Positions 55,798 to 64,000 of a DNA stretch of 64,000 nucleotides are shown in pieces. The position numbers were made by a program, and so were the translations under genes. The first letter of the stretch is position 1; each line of letters starts with the position of its first letter. Below the pieces are notes generated by a model, which was given only the letters and a program-made list of their open reading frames with translations, searched no databases and was not told where the DNA came from. The DNA is from Alkalicella caledoniensis. Lineage in GTDB: Bacteria > Bacillota > Proteinivoracia > Proteinivoracales > Proteinivoracaceae. The stretch lies in assembly GCF_014467015.1 (NCBI RefSeq), contig NZ_CP058559.1, positions 2,170,001-2,234,000 on the forward strand, in the 5' to 3' direction.

Positions 55798-57318
55798 ATG
55801 AGGATTAAAAGAGCACTAATTAGTTTATCTGACAAAAGTGGCATTGAGGACCTAGCCAAGGGACTAACAGAATTAGGAGTAGAGTTGATATCCACAGGCA
55901 ACACAAAAAAACACTTAGAGTCTTTGGGACTTGAAGTGACTGCGGTCTCTGAAGTAACTAATTTTCCGGAAATCTTAGGAGGAAGGGTGAAAACCTTAAA
56001 TCCCTATATCCATGGTGGCTTATTAGCTAAAAATAGTGAGGAGCATCAACAAGAACTAGCTAAGTTTTCCATAAAGCCTATTGACATGGTGGTAGTAAAC
56101 CTTTACCCATTCAAAGACACAGTGTCTAAAGAAGATGTTACCCTAGATGAGGCCATAGAAAATATAGATATCGGTGGCCCAACAATGATAAGGGCTGCTG
56201 GGAAAAACTTCAAAAATGTTGTTGTTTTAACAGATAGAAATGACTATTCAGCTGTATTAAAAAGTTTAACAGAAAAAGGTGACGTTGACTTCCACATAAG
56301 AAAAAACCTTAGCTTAAAAGCCTTTACCCATACAGCCCTATACGATAGCGCTATCATTGAATACTTATCGGAAGGTGCAAGTAGAAATATAATTTTAGAA
56401 GGTAAGAGCACCCTTAGATATGGTGAAAATCCCCATCAGAGGGGGTATGTATACAAACTGGCCAAGGGTGAATCTACCTCATTGATAAATGCAGTTCAGC
56501 TTCAAGGAAAAGAGATGTCCTACAACAATTACAATGATGGGAACGGAGCGTTAGAAACTCTTTTAGAATTTGGGACAAATAAGCCAACTGTAGTAGCAGT
56601 AAAGCATTCTACCCCGTGTGGTATCGGGCAAGGTCAAACATTAAAAGAGGCATTTATTAACTGCAAGGAATCTGATCCACTTTCTATTTTCGGTGGGATA
56701 GTAGCATTAAACAAAGAAGTTGATGTATCTTGTGCACTAGAACTTAAAGATATCTTTTTAGAAGTAATAATAGCTCCTAAGTTTTCAAAAGAGGCTAGGG
56801 AAATTCTGGCTTCGAAAAAAAACATTAGGCTAATTGAGATAGAGATGCCTAAAGAACCTTCATTTTCTAGTTCACTAAAAGCTATTCAAGGCGGAGTACT
56901 TATACAAGACTATGATAATAAATCAGTAGATGAAAGAGAACTGAAATTAGTTGCAGGAAAAGATTTAACTCCCGAAGAAAAAAAACAGGCGTTATTTGCA
57001 TTTAGGTGTGTGAAACATGTTAAGTCAAATGCCATAGTTGTGAGCAGTGGATACAAAACCTTAGGTATATCTGGAGGGCAGACGTCCAGAATTGATGCAG
57101 CAAAACAAGCACTTGAGAGGGCCCAAGGAAAAGGAGCTACAATACTTGCCTCAGATGCATTTTTCCCATTTGAAGATGTGGTGGACTTGGCCGCAGAAAA
57201 TGGAATCAAGGTAATTATACAACCAGGGGGTTCAATAAACGATAAGTTATCAATAAAGGCATGTGAAGAACATGGGATTTCTATGCTTTTCACTAAAGTT
57301 CGACACTTTAAACACTAA
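55798..57318 (+). CDS. purH: AICAR formyltransferase / IMP cyclohydrolase PurH
   Basis: 506 residues. N-terminal IMP cyclohydrolase (LISLSDKSGIEDLAKGL, GGRVKTLNPYIHGGLL) and C-terminal formyltransferase (RYGENPHQRG, VAVKHSTPCGIG, SDAFFPFEDVVDLAAE). It performs the last two steps to IMP. Starts one base after the purN stop. Confidence 0.97.
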   Translation: MRIKRALISLSDKSGIEDLAKGLTELGVELISTGNTKKHLESLGLEVTAVSEVTNFPEILGGRVKTLNPYIHGGLLAKNSEEHQQELAKFSIKPIDMVVVNLYPFKDTVSKEDVTLDEAIENIDIGGPTMIRAAGKNFKNVVVLTDRNDYSAVLKSLTEKGDVDFHIRKNLSLKAFTHTALYDSAIIEYLSEGASRNIILEGKSTLRYGENPHQRGYVYKLAKGESTSLINAVQLQGKEMSYNNYNDGNGALETLLEFGTNKPTVVAVKHSTPCGIGQGQTLKEAFINCKESDPLSIFGGIVALNKEVDVSCALELKDIFLEVIIAPKFSKEAREILASKKNIRLIEIEMPKEPSFSSSLKAIQGGVLIQDYDNKSVDERELKLVAGKDLTPEEKKQALFAFRCVKHVKSNAIVVSSGYKTLGISGGQTSRIDAAKQALERAQGKGATILASDAFFPFEDVVDLAAENGIKVIIQPGGSINDKLSIKACEEHGISMLFTKVRHFKH

Positions 57319-57332
57319 AGGGGTGAGTTCCA

Positions 57333-58568
57333 GTGAAGATTATGGTACTTGGAGGCGGAGGTAGGGAACACTCCATCATTACAAAGCTCCTTGAAAGTAG
57401 TTCTGTAGAGAAAATATATTGGGTAGGAACAAAAAACAAAAAGAGCTTAAATAAAGTTGAAGTAGTAATGAACATAGAATTACTAGATTTCCCCAAACTT
57501 GCTTTATTGGCTAAAGATAAGAATATAGCTTATACCATCGTTGGACCGGAGCTCCCTTTAACAGAAGGGATAGTGGATTATTTCCAAAAGGAAGAACTCC
57601 TCATACTTGGCCCTAACAAAAGCGGGGCGAAGATGGAAGGAAGCAAAACCTTTGCTAAAGAAATAATGCTTAAAAATAATGTGCCCACAGCTAAATATGT
57701 GGCAATAAAAAATGTCAACCATGGAAAGGAGATAATCTCCAAATGGGGGACGCCAATTGTCATAAAGGTTGATGGTCTTGCCCAAGGCAAGGGTGTTGTA
57801 ATACCTAAAACCCAGAAGGAAGCCATATTAGAACTAGAAGAGATGTTTAATAAATACCCCAAACAGAAGATATTCGCAGAAGAATTTTTTGTAGGACCTG
57901 AAGTTTCTTTCATGGCACTTGTCAGTAGAAATAAATTCTTATCACTGGTTCCAGCTAGAGACTACAAAAGAATCTATGATGGAAATCAAGGACCAAATAC
58001 AGGGGGTATGGGATCCATAGCTTCTTGGGATTTGCTGACAAAAGAAGACACGGAGTTCATAGAGGAAAATGTCATAAAAAGAACCCTAGAAGGCTTGCAA
58101 AAAGAGGGGATTGAGTTTACGGGTATCCTTTATGCAGGTATGATCATGACTTTAGATGGACCTAAGGTTTTGGAATTCAACACAAGATTCGGAGACCCAG
58201 AAGCTCAATCCATCCTACAACTACTAGATTGTGATTTTGCCCAGTTGCTTTATGGAGCCACCAAAGGGGAACTCCCAGGGAAACTACCCTTCAAGGACAA
58301 AGTAGCGTTAACTATGGTTATGGCTTCAGGTGGATATCCAGGGAAATATGAAAGTGGTTTGGAAATAAAGGGTCTAGAAGAGTTGTCCTGCAAGGTTTTT
58401 GAGGCTGGAACGGATTACGCTAATGGCAAGATAATTACCGCTGGTGGTAGGGTTTTGAACCTGACAACAGTAGGAAAAAATGTTGCTGCATGTCGAGAAA
58501 TCCTTTACAAGGAACAACAAAAAATAACATTTCTCGGGAAATATTTTAGAAACGACATAGGGTTGTAG
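57333..58568 (+). CDS. purD: GAR synthetase PurD
   Basis: 411 residues from GTG 57333 after AAGGGGTGAG. ATP-grasp enzyme: LGGGGREHSI, KVDGLAQGKGVVI, and LEFNTRFGDPEAQ. It joins glycine to phosphoribosylamine; glycine is also the substrate of the reductase at the start of the window. Last gene of the operon; its stop codon is part of the terminator stem. Confidence 0.96.
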   Translation: MKIMVLGGGGREHSIITKLLESSSVEKIYWVGTKNKKSLNKVEVVMNIELLDFPKLALLAKDKNIAYTIVGPELPLTEGIVDYFQKEELLILGPNKSGAKMEGSKTFAKEIMLKNNVPTAKYVAIKNVNHGKEIISKWGTPIVIKVDGLAQGKGVVIPKTQKEAILELEEMFNKYPKQKIFAEEFFVGPEVSFMALVSRNKFLSLVPARDYKRIYDGNQGPNTGGMGSIASWDLLTKEDTEFIEENVIKRTLEGLQKEGIEFTGILYAGMIMTLDGPKVLEFNTRFGDPEAQSILQLLDCDFAQLLYGATKGELPGKLPFKDKVALTMVMASGGYPGKYESGLEIKGLEELSCKVFEAGTDYANGKIITAGGRVLNLTTVGKNVAACREILYKEQQKITFLGKYFRNDIGL

Positions 58569-58602
58569 AAAAAGACCGCATTCGTGGTCTTTTTCTACAA
58601 CC
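58561..58602. terminator. Terminator of the pur operon
   Basis: A 17-bp perfect stem (58561-58577 / 58586-58602) with loop GCATTCGT. The T tract is inside the 3' arm (CTTTTTC), so pausing is less certain, but the stem is very stable. Confidence 0.75.
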
Positions 58603-58783
58603 CAAAGATTAATTCTTTTTTCCCCAACCTCTTATAATTCATTAAATTTTTGTGGTAAAACTAGACTTAGAAACAGTACATATTAAATATTTTTTATAAA
58701 AACCCTCTGGAGAGGTGAAGGAATTCCCCTTAAAAGTCTCGAACTATATACGTAAGATAAGTGCAGGAATAGGGGGCGAAAAA

Positions 58784-59131
58784 ATGATAAAAAGGATTGA
58801 CACTGTATTCTTAGAGGTAGATAATTTAGATGAAGCTGTAAGCTGGTATTGTGAAAATTTGGGTCTTAGGCTTAGATGGAAAAATGAGTTTGGCTATGCT
58901 GCCATAGAAATTTCTGAAACTGTACTTACCCTTGTAGAAAAAACCAAAAGGCCTAAACAATCACATATGCCTTTTAATTTTTACACCAGTGACATTAAAG
59001 CTACGTATAACCAACTTGTTTCAAAGGGAGTAAGGGTGGGTAAACTAAACAGTGACAGTAAGTTTGCGCACTTTGAGTTTGAAGATTTGTCTGGAAACAT
59101 ATTGGGATTTTGCTGGTTTTTAGAAGAATAA
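58784..59131 (+). CDS. VOC-family (glyoxalase-like) protein
   Basis: ATG 58784 with AGGGGGC 6 bases upstream is preferred to an in-frame codon at 58715. 115 residues. One vicinal-oxygen-chelate unit: IDTVFLEVDNLDEAVSWYCENLGLRLRW at the N terminus and FAHFEFEDLSGNILGFCW at the end, with metal-site type Glu. Enzyme or binding protein of unknown substrate. Confidence 0.82.
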   Translation: MIKRIDTVFLEVDNLDEAVSWYCENLGLRLRWKNEFGYAAIEISETVLTLVEKTKRPKQSHMPFNFYTSDIKATYNQLVSKGVRVGKLNSDSKFAHFEFEDLSGNILGFCWFLEE

Positions 59132-59142
59132 GGAGTGAAAAA

Positions 59143-59490
59143 ATGATATTTAACTATGTTATAGGAAATGAAGAATTACTGGAAGATATATATCCAATTG
59201 TTGAACTTGCAGTGTCAAAGGATTTCGTTAAAATTAAAGAAGAGCTTAAGGAAAAGGCTCTGTGGGGAAGTATGCGTATTGTCATGGCACAGAGTCAGCA
59301 AGAAGAAATTATGGGAGTAGGTTTAGCCACTGTTAACAACCAGAACACCGGTCATGTTGATTATTTGTTCATAAAAAACCCTGTGGAGAATAGAAACTTA
59401 AAAGATGAGATTCAAGAAGAATTAGTAAAATGGCTAAAGTGGCTTAAAGTGAAATCAGTTACCATAGACCCCCAAGAGCACTCTTATTAA
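59143..59490 (+). CDS. Small protein, possibly GNAT-like
   Basis: 115 residues from ATG 59143 (AAGGAGTG upstream), 11 bases after the VOC gene. The strand-helix pattern with MRIVMAQSQQEEIMGVGLATVNNQNTGHVDYLF is suggestive of an acetyltransferase core, but the acetyl-CoA loop is not clear. Treat as hypothetical. Confidence 0.6.
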   Translation: MIFNYVIGNEELLEDIYPIVELAVSKDFVKIKEELKEKALWGSMRIVMAQSQQEEIMGVGLATVNNQNTGHVDYLFIKNPVENRNLKDEIQEELVKWLKWLKVKSVTIDPQEHSY

Positions 59491-59515
59491 AACCATTTGT
59501 TAAAAAATAATTTAT

Positions 59516-59544
59516 AAATAAAGAACCCATGGGGTTCTTATTTT
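59516..59544. repeat. Terminator hairpin duplicate, left of IS1182-like copy 2
   Basis: AAGAACCC (59521-59528), loop ATG, GGGTTCTT (59532-59539), then ATTTT and the IS end. Twin at 61475-61505, differing in the loop (ATT) and one T. Confidence 0.88.
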
Positions 59545-61474
59545 CAGCTTGTAGACAAAGCTTAGACAAAGTCATTGACCCGAATGGCATATTAAAAAGC
59601 AACACAATTAATTCGAGGAGATAGACTTAAGAGCTGAATAGCTAAAGGGAAGAAGGGGCGAGGAATAGGACGTCAGACTGTGTGAGAATTAAACAATAAT
59701 ATATGTCTAAAATGCCTACAAAGTACTGTAAATACAGTACTTTTCCCTTTTTCTGTAGTATAATTAAGTTATAGAATATCGGAGAGGGGATTTTAAATGT
59801 CATTTATACAAGGTACAGATAGAAAGCAAAAAACAATGTTTCCTGACTGCATAGAAGATTACATAGGTGAGGATAATCCCGTTAGGGTAATTGATGAATA
59901 CGTAAAACTGGTCAATATGAGTGCATTCACTAAATCAAAGGAACACCGCAGAGGTGCACCAGGATATCATCCCTCTGTTTTATTGAAGTTATATCTATAT
60001 GGGTATGTAAATGGCATAAGATCATCTAGAAAGCTAGAAACAGAATCTCACAGGAATATAGAAGTGGTTTGGCTATTACAAAAACTAAAACCTGATTTTA
60101 AAACAATAGCTGATTTCAGGAAAGAAAATAAAACTCAGCTAAAACAAGTTTTCAAGGATTTTACTAAGTTGTGTAAGGATCTCAAACTATTAGGCGAGGA
60201 ATTCATAGCAATAGATGGGACTAAAATTCAAGCTAATAATTCAAAGAAGAATAATTTCTCAAAGAAAAAAATACAGAGACACAAGCAATATATCGAAGAT
60301 AAGGTTAATTCCTATCTAGATTTGTTAGAAAGCAGTGACAAAGACGATTCACCTAAACTTAAGTATACACCTGAAGAAATTCAGAAAAAAATTGAAAAAC
60401 TCAAGGAGCGTAAAATTAAATTTGAAGAGTTGGAAAAAAAACTACAGGATAGCGAATGTAATGAAGTATCTACAGTTGACGAAGATGCTAGGCTTATGGA
60501 CAACAAAAACAATGGTGTTACTGTAGCATATAACATACAAACAGCTGTAGACTCTAAGCATAGTATTATAGTGGCATATGATGTTACAAACAATCCCGCA
60601 GATCAAGGTAATCTAAATTCACTTGCAGAAAAGGCTAAAGATATATTTGGAAAAAGGAAACTTGAAGTAGCGGCAGATAAAGGCTATTACCAAGCAGACG
60701 ACCTCATGAAATGTGAGAGAAACGAAACAACAGTCTATTTGCCAAAACAGTCGTATTCTAACGCCACAGGAGACAAAGATTTCTACGGAGATAAATTTAC
60801 TTATGTGCCTGAAAAAGACTTATATATTTGTCCTTTGGGCCATGAATTACGCAGAATAAACCACAAATCAAAAGAACCAAAAAGAATAAAATATAGAAAC
60901 TACGATGCCTGTAAAAACTGTGAATCAAAAAGCAAATGCACCACTGCAGCCAAAGGCAGGATAATAAATCGGTCACCTAACCAAGATTTTTTGGATACTA
61001 TAGATGCTAGAACAGAAGCAAATATGGACAAATACCTACAAAGGCAGATGATTGTTGAGCATCCTTATGGAACCATCAAAAGGACAATGAATGCTGGGTA
61101 TTTTTTAACAAGAGGGATGGATTCTGTAACTACAGAGACAGCCCTAGTTTTGCTAGCCTATAATTTTAAAAGAGTAATAAATATTATAGGAGTGAAAGAA
61201 CTACTAAGGATATTAGTAGCTCTTAGACCCACTTTATCATTGTATTTTTATATGTTTAAGTCATATTGCACCAAAAGACAGGAAATTTACGGCTAATCCT
61301 TGAGTTTTTAGAGATTAGCCACACAGTCTGACGTTCCGAGAGCTCCACTGAACCATGGACGGTGAATTGGAGCGGTACCCTTCTGGAGTTTAGATAGAAG
61401 CCTTAAGTCTCGACGCAGAATTCTGTGTAGTGTTTAATATGCGACATTCCTAAAAATGACTTTGTCATCAGTCT
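59543..61474 (+). mobile_element. IS1182-like element, copy 2
   Basis: About 1932 bp; left end TTCAGCTTGTAGACAAA, right end (reversed) AGACTGATGACAAAG. The inner 14-bp repeats are at 59671-59684 and 61320-61333. The core between them differs from copy 1 at only two or three positions that I found, while the outer arms differ at about one in ten. 59491-59796 (306 bases) is the gene-free left end of this element plus the hairpin. Confidence 0.88.
59797..61296 (+). CDS. IS1182-family transposase, copy 2
   Basis: 499 residues, identical to copy 1 except for one Lys in place of Gln in the coiled-coil insert. All three acidic catalytic positions (IDGTKI, ADKGYY, VEHPYGT) are intact. The stop is inside a hairpin GGCTAATC (61291-61298) / GATTAGCC (61313-61320). 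Confidence 0.93.
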   Translation: MSFIQGTDRKQKTMFPDCIEDYIGEDNPVRVIDEYVKLVNMSAFTKSKEHRRGAPGYHPSVLLKLYLYGYVNGIRSSRKLETESHRNIEVVWLLQKLKPDFKTIADFRKENKTQLKQVFKDFTKLCKDLKLLGEEFIAIDGTKIQANNSKKNNFSKKKIQRHKQYIEDKVNSYLDLLESSDKDDSPKLKYTPEEIQKKIEKLKERKIKFEELEKKLQDSECNEVSTVDEDARLMDNKNNGVTVAYNIQTAVDSKHSIIVAYDVTNNPADQGNLNSLAEKAKDIFGKRKLEVAADKGYYQADDLMKCERNETTVYLPKQSYSNATGDKDFYGDKFTYVPEKDLYICPLGHELRRINHKSKEPKRIKYRNYDACKNCESKSKCTTAAKGRIINRSPNQDFLDTIDARTEANMDKYLQRQMIVEHPYGTIKRTMNAGYFLTRGMDSVTTETALVLLAYNFKRVINIIGVKELLRILVALRPTLSLYFYMFKSYCTKRQEIYG

Positions 61475-61505
61475 AAAAATAAAGAACCCATTGGGTTCTT
61501 TATTT
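61475..61505 (-). terminator. Terminator duplicate, right of IS1182-like copy 2 (ends marR)
   Basis: AAGAACCC (61482-61489), loop ATT, GGGTTCTT (61493-61500) with A and T tracts on both sides. On the minus strand it follows the marR stop codon directly; the stop (61500-61502) is part of the hairpin. Confidence 0.88.
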
Positions 61506-61937
61506 TGATATGGTGCTTATGAAAGTTTGAAGAGTGTTAATGGAATCCACTATCACTTGCTTTTCGTTATCAGGAACGGTGAGGATTCTTTCAGCTATCA
61601 CATCAAGCTTTTGATTAACCTCTGCATCAATTAGTTCATTCCCTTTCTGTGTTAAAGAGAAGAAGGTGCTGCGGCGGTCGGTGTTATCGAAAGCACGATG
61701 GACCCAACCATCATCAACTAGCTTATTCAACATAATGCTTAAACTTGAATTTGATACACTTAATTCTTCGCTAAGTTTTTTTAGACTAACCTTCTTAAGT
61801 CTCTTCAAAACAATGAGAGTTTTAAATTGTGTATCCGTTAAAGGAGAGGTAGATGATAGTGTAAAGTGACCCTTGGCGTAATTTTTAGTGTGTATTAAAA
61901 AACTAAAGAACAACCTAGCGATTTCTTTATCCTGCAT
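61500..61937 (-). CDS. MarR-family transcriptional regulator
   Basis: 145 residues. Winged helix with KLSEELSVSNSSLSIMLNKLVDDGWVHRAFDNTDRRS (recognition helix and DxRR wing) in the middle, and helices for dimerisation at both ends. Its start overlaps the end of the MATE gene by 11 bases, so it is co-transcribed with and probably controls that exporter in response to a toxic ligand (typical of the family). Confidence 0.9.
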   Translation of the reverse strand: MQDKEIARLFFSFLIHTKNYAKGHFTLSSTSPLTDTQFKTLIVLKRLKKVSLKKLSEELSVSNSSLSIMLNKLVDDGWVHRAFDNTDRRSTFFSLTQKGNELIDAEVNQKLDVIAERILTVPDNEKQVIVDSINTLQTFISTISK

Positions 61938-63315
61938 TAGGAAGAACCTTTTTATCTAATTTGTCTCCGGTACTATCTTGCTTATAACCAACAACAGCCT
62001 TGCTCTTCCATTTGCCAGTACTATAATAACCTACAGTAAGGATTAAGCCAAGGGTCCATCCACTGGGTATAGACCACCAGATTCCGTCAGAACCTAAACG
62101 AGGGGTAAGCAAGTAAGCAACTGGTACCCTTATAAGCCATAGGGTGATCATGGAGATAAATAAAGGAACCATGGTATCGCCAGCCCCTCGTAAAACTCCT
62201 GTTGTTATGAACATAACTGAAACTACAACGTAGAATAGAGATACGATTTGAATTTTTCTCATTCCGATGGCCACAACCTCTGGATTAGAGTCAAACATCC
62301 TCATAAGTGGCTCTCCAAATACAAATAATGAAATAGTAACAAATAAGGCCATGGCAGAAGACATGATGATAGTAGTTATATAACCTTTTTTAACTCTATG
62401 CATTTTGTTGGCGCCTATGTTTTGACCAACAAAAGTAGAGATGGCCTGACCGAAGTTCATAATAGGCATCAAGGCAAAGGCATCTATTCTTCCAGCAGCA
62501 GTATAAGCAGCCATGGTGTTAGAACCAAAGGAATTAACAAGGCCTTGAAGGGCTATCATACCTAGTGAAAATAGAGTCTGCTGAATACCGCTAGGTATAC
62601 CGATTTTGAGGCATTTAAGGAAAATCAACTTATCAAAGACCATCTCCTTGATATTAACTGAAAGTAGAGACTTAGTCTTACTTAGATGATATAATCCAAA
62701 GAAAAATGAACAACTTTGTGCAATAACAGTAGCCCAAGCTACACCAGCAACACCCCAACCAAATACGCCAACGAACAATAAGTCCAAGGCAATGTTTATC
62801 ACTGAGGCAATAATTAGAAAGGTTAGGGGAGTTTTAGAATCTCCTACACCCCTTAGAATTGCACTAATGGCATTGTAACCGAAAGTAGAAACCATACCTA
62901 TAAACATGATATTTAAGTAAGTTTGAGCCAAAGGTAGAACAGAATCTGGGGTGTTAAGCAAAGCCAGGATATGCTTGCTAAACAATAATCCAATTATGGT
63001 GGTAGCTATAGATGCAAAAAACAAGAATATATATGTTGTACCTACAGTCTTTTTAACCATCTCAAAATCCTTAGCTCCAAAATACTGAGAAATCAATATG
63101 GTAGCACCCATGGTAACTCCCATGAGTAATGATACTAATAAAAATATTATGGGAAAACTAGCACCCACTGCTGCTAAAGCATCGGTCCCCTCGAACCTAC
63201 CGATTATTATACTATCTACCGTATTATACAATTGCTGAAAAACATTTCCTATTAACATGGGAAGTGTAAAGTAAAAAATCTGTTTGGGAATATTCCCTTC
63301 TGTAAGGTCTCTCAT
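61927..63315 (-). CDS. MATE-family multidrug/cation antiporter
   Basis: 462 residues with 12 predicted membrane helices in two similar halves. ETLPMLIGNVFQQLYNTVDSIIIGRF-type N terminus, SAILRGVGDSKTPL near residue 155, the GQNIGANK loop and TGVLRGAGDTMVPL in the second half are MATE marks. It exports organic compounds with Na+ or H+. ATG preceded by CAGGAGGAAAC. First gene of the operon with marR. Confidence 0.93.
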   Translation of the reverse strand: MRDLTEGNIPKQIFYFTLPMLIGNVFQQLYNTVDSIIIGRFEGTDALAAVGASFPIIFLLVSLLMGVTMGATILISQYFGAKDFEMVKKTVGTTYIFLFFASIATTIIGLLFSKHILALLNTPDSVLPLAQTYLNIMFIGMVSTFGYNAISAILRGVGDSKTPLTFLIIASVINIALDLLFVGVFGWGVAGVAWATVIAQSCSFFFGLYHLSKTKSLLSVNIKEMVFDKLIFLKCLKIGIPSGIQQTLFSLGMIALQGLVNSFGSNTMAAYTAAGRIDAFALMPIMNFGQAISTFVGQNIGANKMHRVKKGYITTIIMSSAMALFVTISLFVFGEPLMRMFDSNPEVVAIGMRKIQIVSLFYVVVSVMFITTGVLRGAGDTMVPLFISMITLWLIRVPVAYLLTPRLGSDGIWWSIPSGWTLGLILTVGYYSTGKWKSKAVVGYKQDSTGDKLDKKVLPNAG

Positions 63316-63332
63316 GGTTTCCTCCTGTATGC

Positions 63333-63370
63333 GAAATATTTTAAACTAAAATAATTCTAAACCAAAAATA
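63333..63370. promoter_or_regulatory. AT-rich dyads upstream of the MATE-marR operon, candidate MarR site
   Basis: ATTTTAAACTAAAAT (about 63338-63352) is a near-perfect dyad, and a similar GTTTAGAATTATT (minus strand) lies next to it. Location ahead of a marR operon makes autoregulation plausible; the sequence alone is weak evidence. Confidence 0.3.
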
Positions 63371-63374
63371 ATAA

Positions 63375-63421
63375 AAGGTCAATAAGAAAAGTTCGGTTAT
63401 AGAACTTTTTTTATTGACCTT
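63375..63421. repeat. Long hairpin between divergent genes
   Basis: AAGGTCAATAA (63375-63385) / TTATTGACCTT (63411-63421) outside and AAAAGTTC / GAACTTTT inside, loop GGTTATA. It looks like a bidirectional terminator although the flanking genes diverge. Confidence 0.75.
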
Positions 63422-63525
63422 CAAGGTTCACGGAATAAGCTAACTTTGGAATTCTTTTTCTTGGTATAAAAAATAAGCAGGATTAACATATAAGTTATCG
63501 AAATATTATAACAGGAGGTGTAGCT

Positions 63526-64000
63526 ATGAAAAATAAGAGAATATCCATTAGAGACTATGGAATACATATAGGGACATTACACACTGGTGAACTGAATTCC
63601 ATAACAGATGTAAAAGGGGTAGAAGTTGGGCACGTAACTTTACAAAATGGAGATATGCAAACCGGTGTAACTGCGATAATACCCCATGAAGGCAATATAT
63701 TTAAAGATAAATTAATTGCTCAGAGCCATGTAATAAATGGATTTGGCAAAACAATAGGAACTATACAACTAGATGAGCTAGGAACCTTGGAGACCCCTAT
63801 AATTTTAACTAATACTTTAAGTATAGGGGCCTGTTCTGAAGGACTTGTAGAATATATACTAAGTCAAAACCCACAGATAGGGCGGGATACAGGAACAGTA
63901 AACCCAGTGGTGGCAGAGTGTAATGATATGTATCTTAACGATATTAGGGCAGGTTTTGTTAAGAAGGAGCATGTGAGAATGGCAATTGCCAATTCAACAG
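63526..64000 (+). CDS. P1-family peptidase (DmpA-like), N-terminal part
   Basis: ATG 63526 after ACAGGAGGTG; the frame runs off the window after 158 residues. ISIRDYGIHIGTLHTGELNSITDVKGVEVGHVTL and the repeated VIPHEGN, VINGFGKTIGT and LTNTLSIGACSEG match the first half of DmpA/P1 peptidases, self-cleaving N-terminal nucleophile aminopeptidases. The catalytic Ser lies further on, outside the window. A peptidase suits the proteolytic life style suggested by glycine reductase. Confidence 0.88.
   Translation, partial: MKNKRISIRDYGIHIGTLHTGELNSITDVKGVEVGHVTLQNGDMQTGVTAIIPHEGNIFKDKLIAQSHVINGFGKTIGTIQLDELGTLETPIILTNTLSIGACSEGLVEYILSQNPQIGRDTGTVNPVVAECNDMYLNDIRAGFVKKEHVRMAIANST

Overview
The window is a low-GC Gram-positive (Firmicutes, Clostridia) chromosome segment from a strictly anaerobic, amino-acid-fermenting bacterium. 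Direct signs are a selenium-dependent glycine reductase operon, a complete selenocysteine (Sec) synthesis and insertion cluster with its own tRNA-Sec, a flavodiiron oxygen-scavenging protein, a CIRCE-controlled groESL operon and Firmicutes-type ribosome binding sites with frequent GTG/TTG starts. I cannot name the species; the gene set fits proteolytic Clostridia (for example Proteinivorax, Anaerobranca or Alkaliphilus relatives), which is inference only.

Layout. 1-5053: grdE (partial), grdA, grdB, grdC, grdD; grdA and grdB each read through an in-frame UGA, and a terminator-like hairpin lies between grdB and grdC. 5073-6977: IS3-family element sitting in the loop of the grd operon terminator. 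7.2-11.2 kb: flavodiiron protein, lipoprotein polysaccharide deacetylase, DUF401-type permease. 11.3-21.7 kb: selA-selB-lysR-selD(UGA), tRNA-Sec, fdhD, three small membrane proteins, two moeA genes (the second fused to a periplasmic-binding-protein-like domain). These make Sec and mature molybdo/tungsto-enzymes such as formate dehydrogenase; the selenoproteins they would serve begin the window. 21.8-23.8 kb: CIRCE-groES-groEL. 24.1-28.7 kb: MoxR ATPase, DUF58, transglutaminase and a small membrane protein. 28.7-30.3 kb: guaA.

30.3-41.5 kb: a decayed genomic island whose ends are a 12-bp repeat of the guaA 3' end (30268-30279 and 40261-40272). It holds a broken MobV-type relaxase, a second IS3-family copy, a Fic protein, an XRE-type regulator with a divergent zinc-ribbon gene, two frameshifted genes, and a TIGR04141/DUF6119-like gene cut by a third IS. 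No integrase is visible. A second, mutated 72-bp copy of the guaA tail lies 1.2 kb further on, suggesting an older insertion at the same site.

41.5-63.3 kb: PTS IIA-like protein, gapB-like GAPDH, guanine-riboswitch-controlled purine permease, a de novo purine operon purB-C-S-Q-L-F-M-N-H-D (no purE/purK here), VOC and GNAT-like small proteins, a MATE exporter with MarR regulator, and the start of a P1-family peptidase. Two inverted copies of an IS1182-like element bracket gapB, the permease and the pur operon. Each copy is flanked on both sides by near-duplicates of the local terminator hairpin, and the hairpin differs between the two sites. Their cores are almost identical while their outer arms have diverged, which points to old insertions in terminators followed by recent gene conversion. 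With the IS3 copy in the grd terminator, three of the five IS elements here sit in intrinsic terminators.
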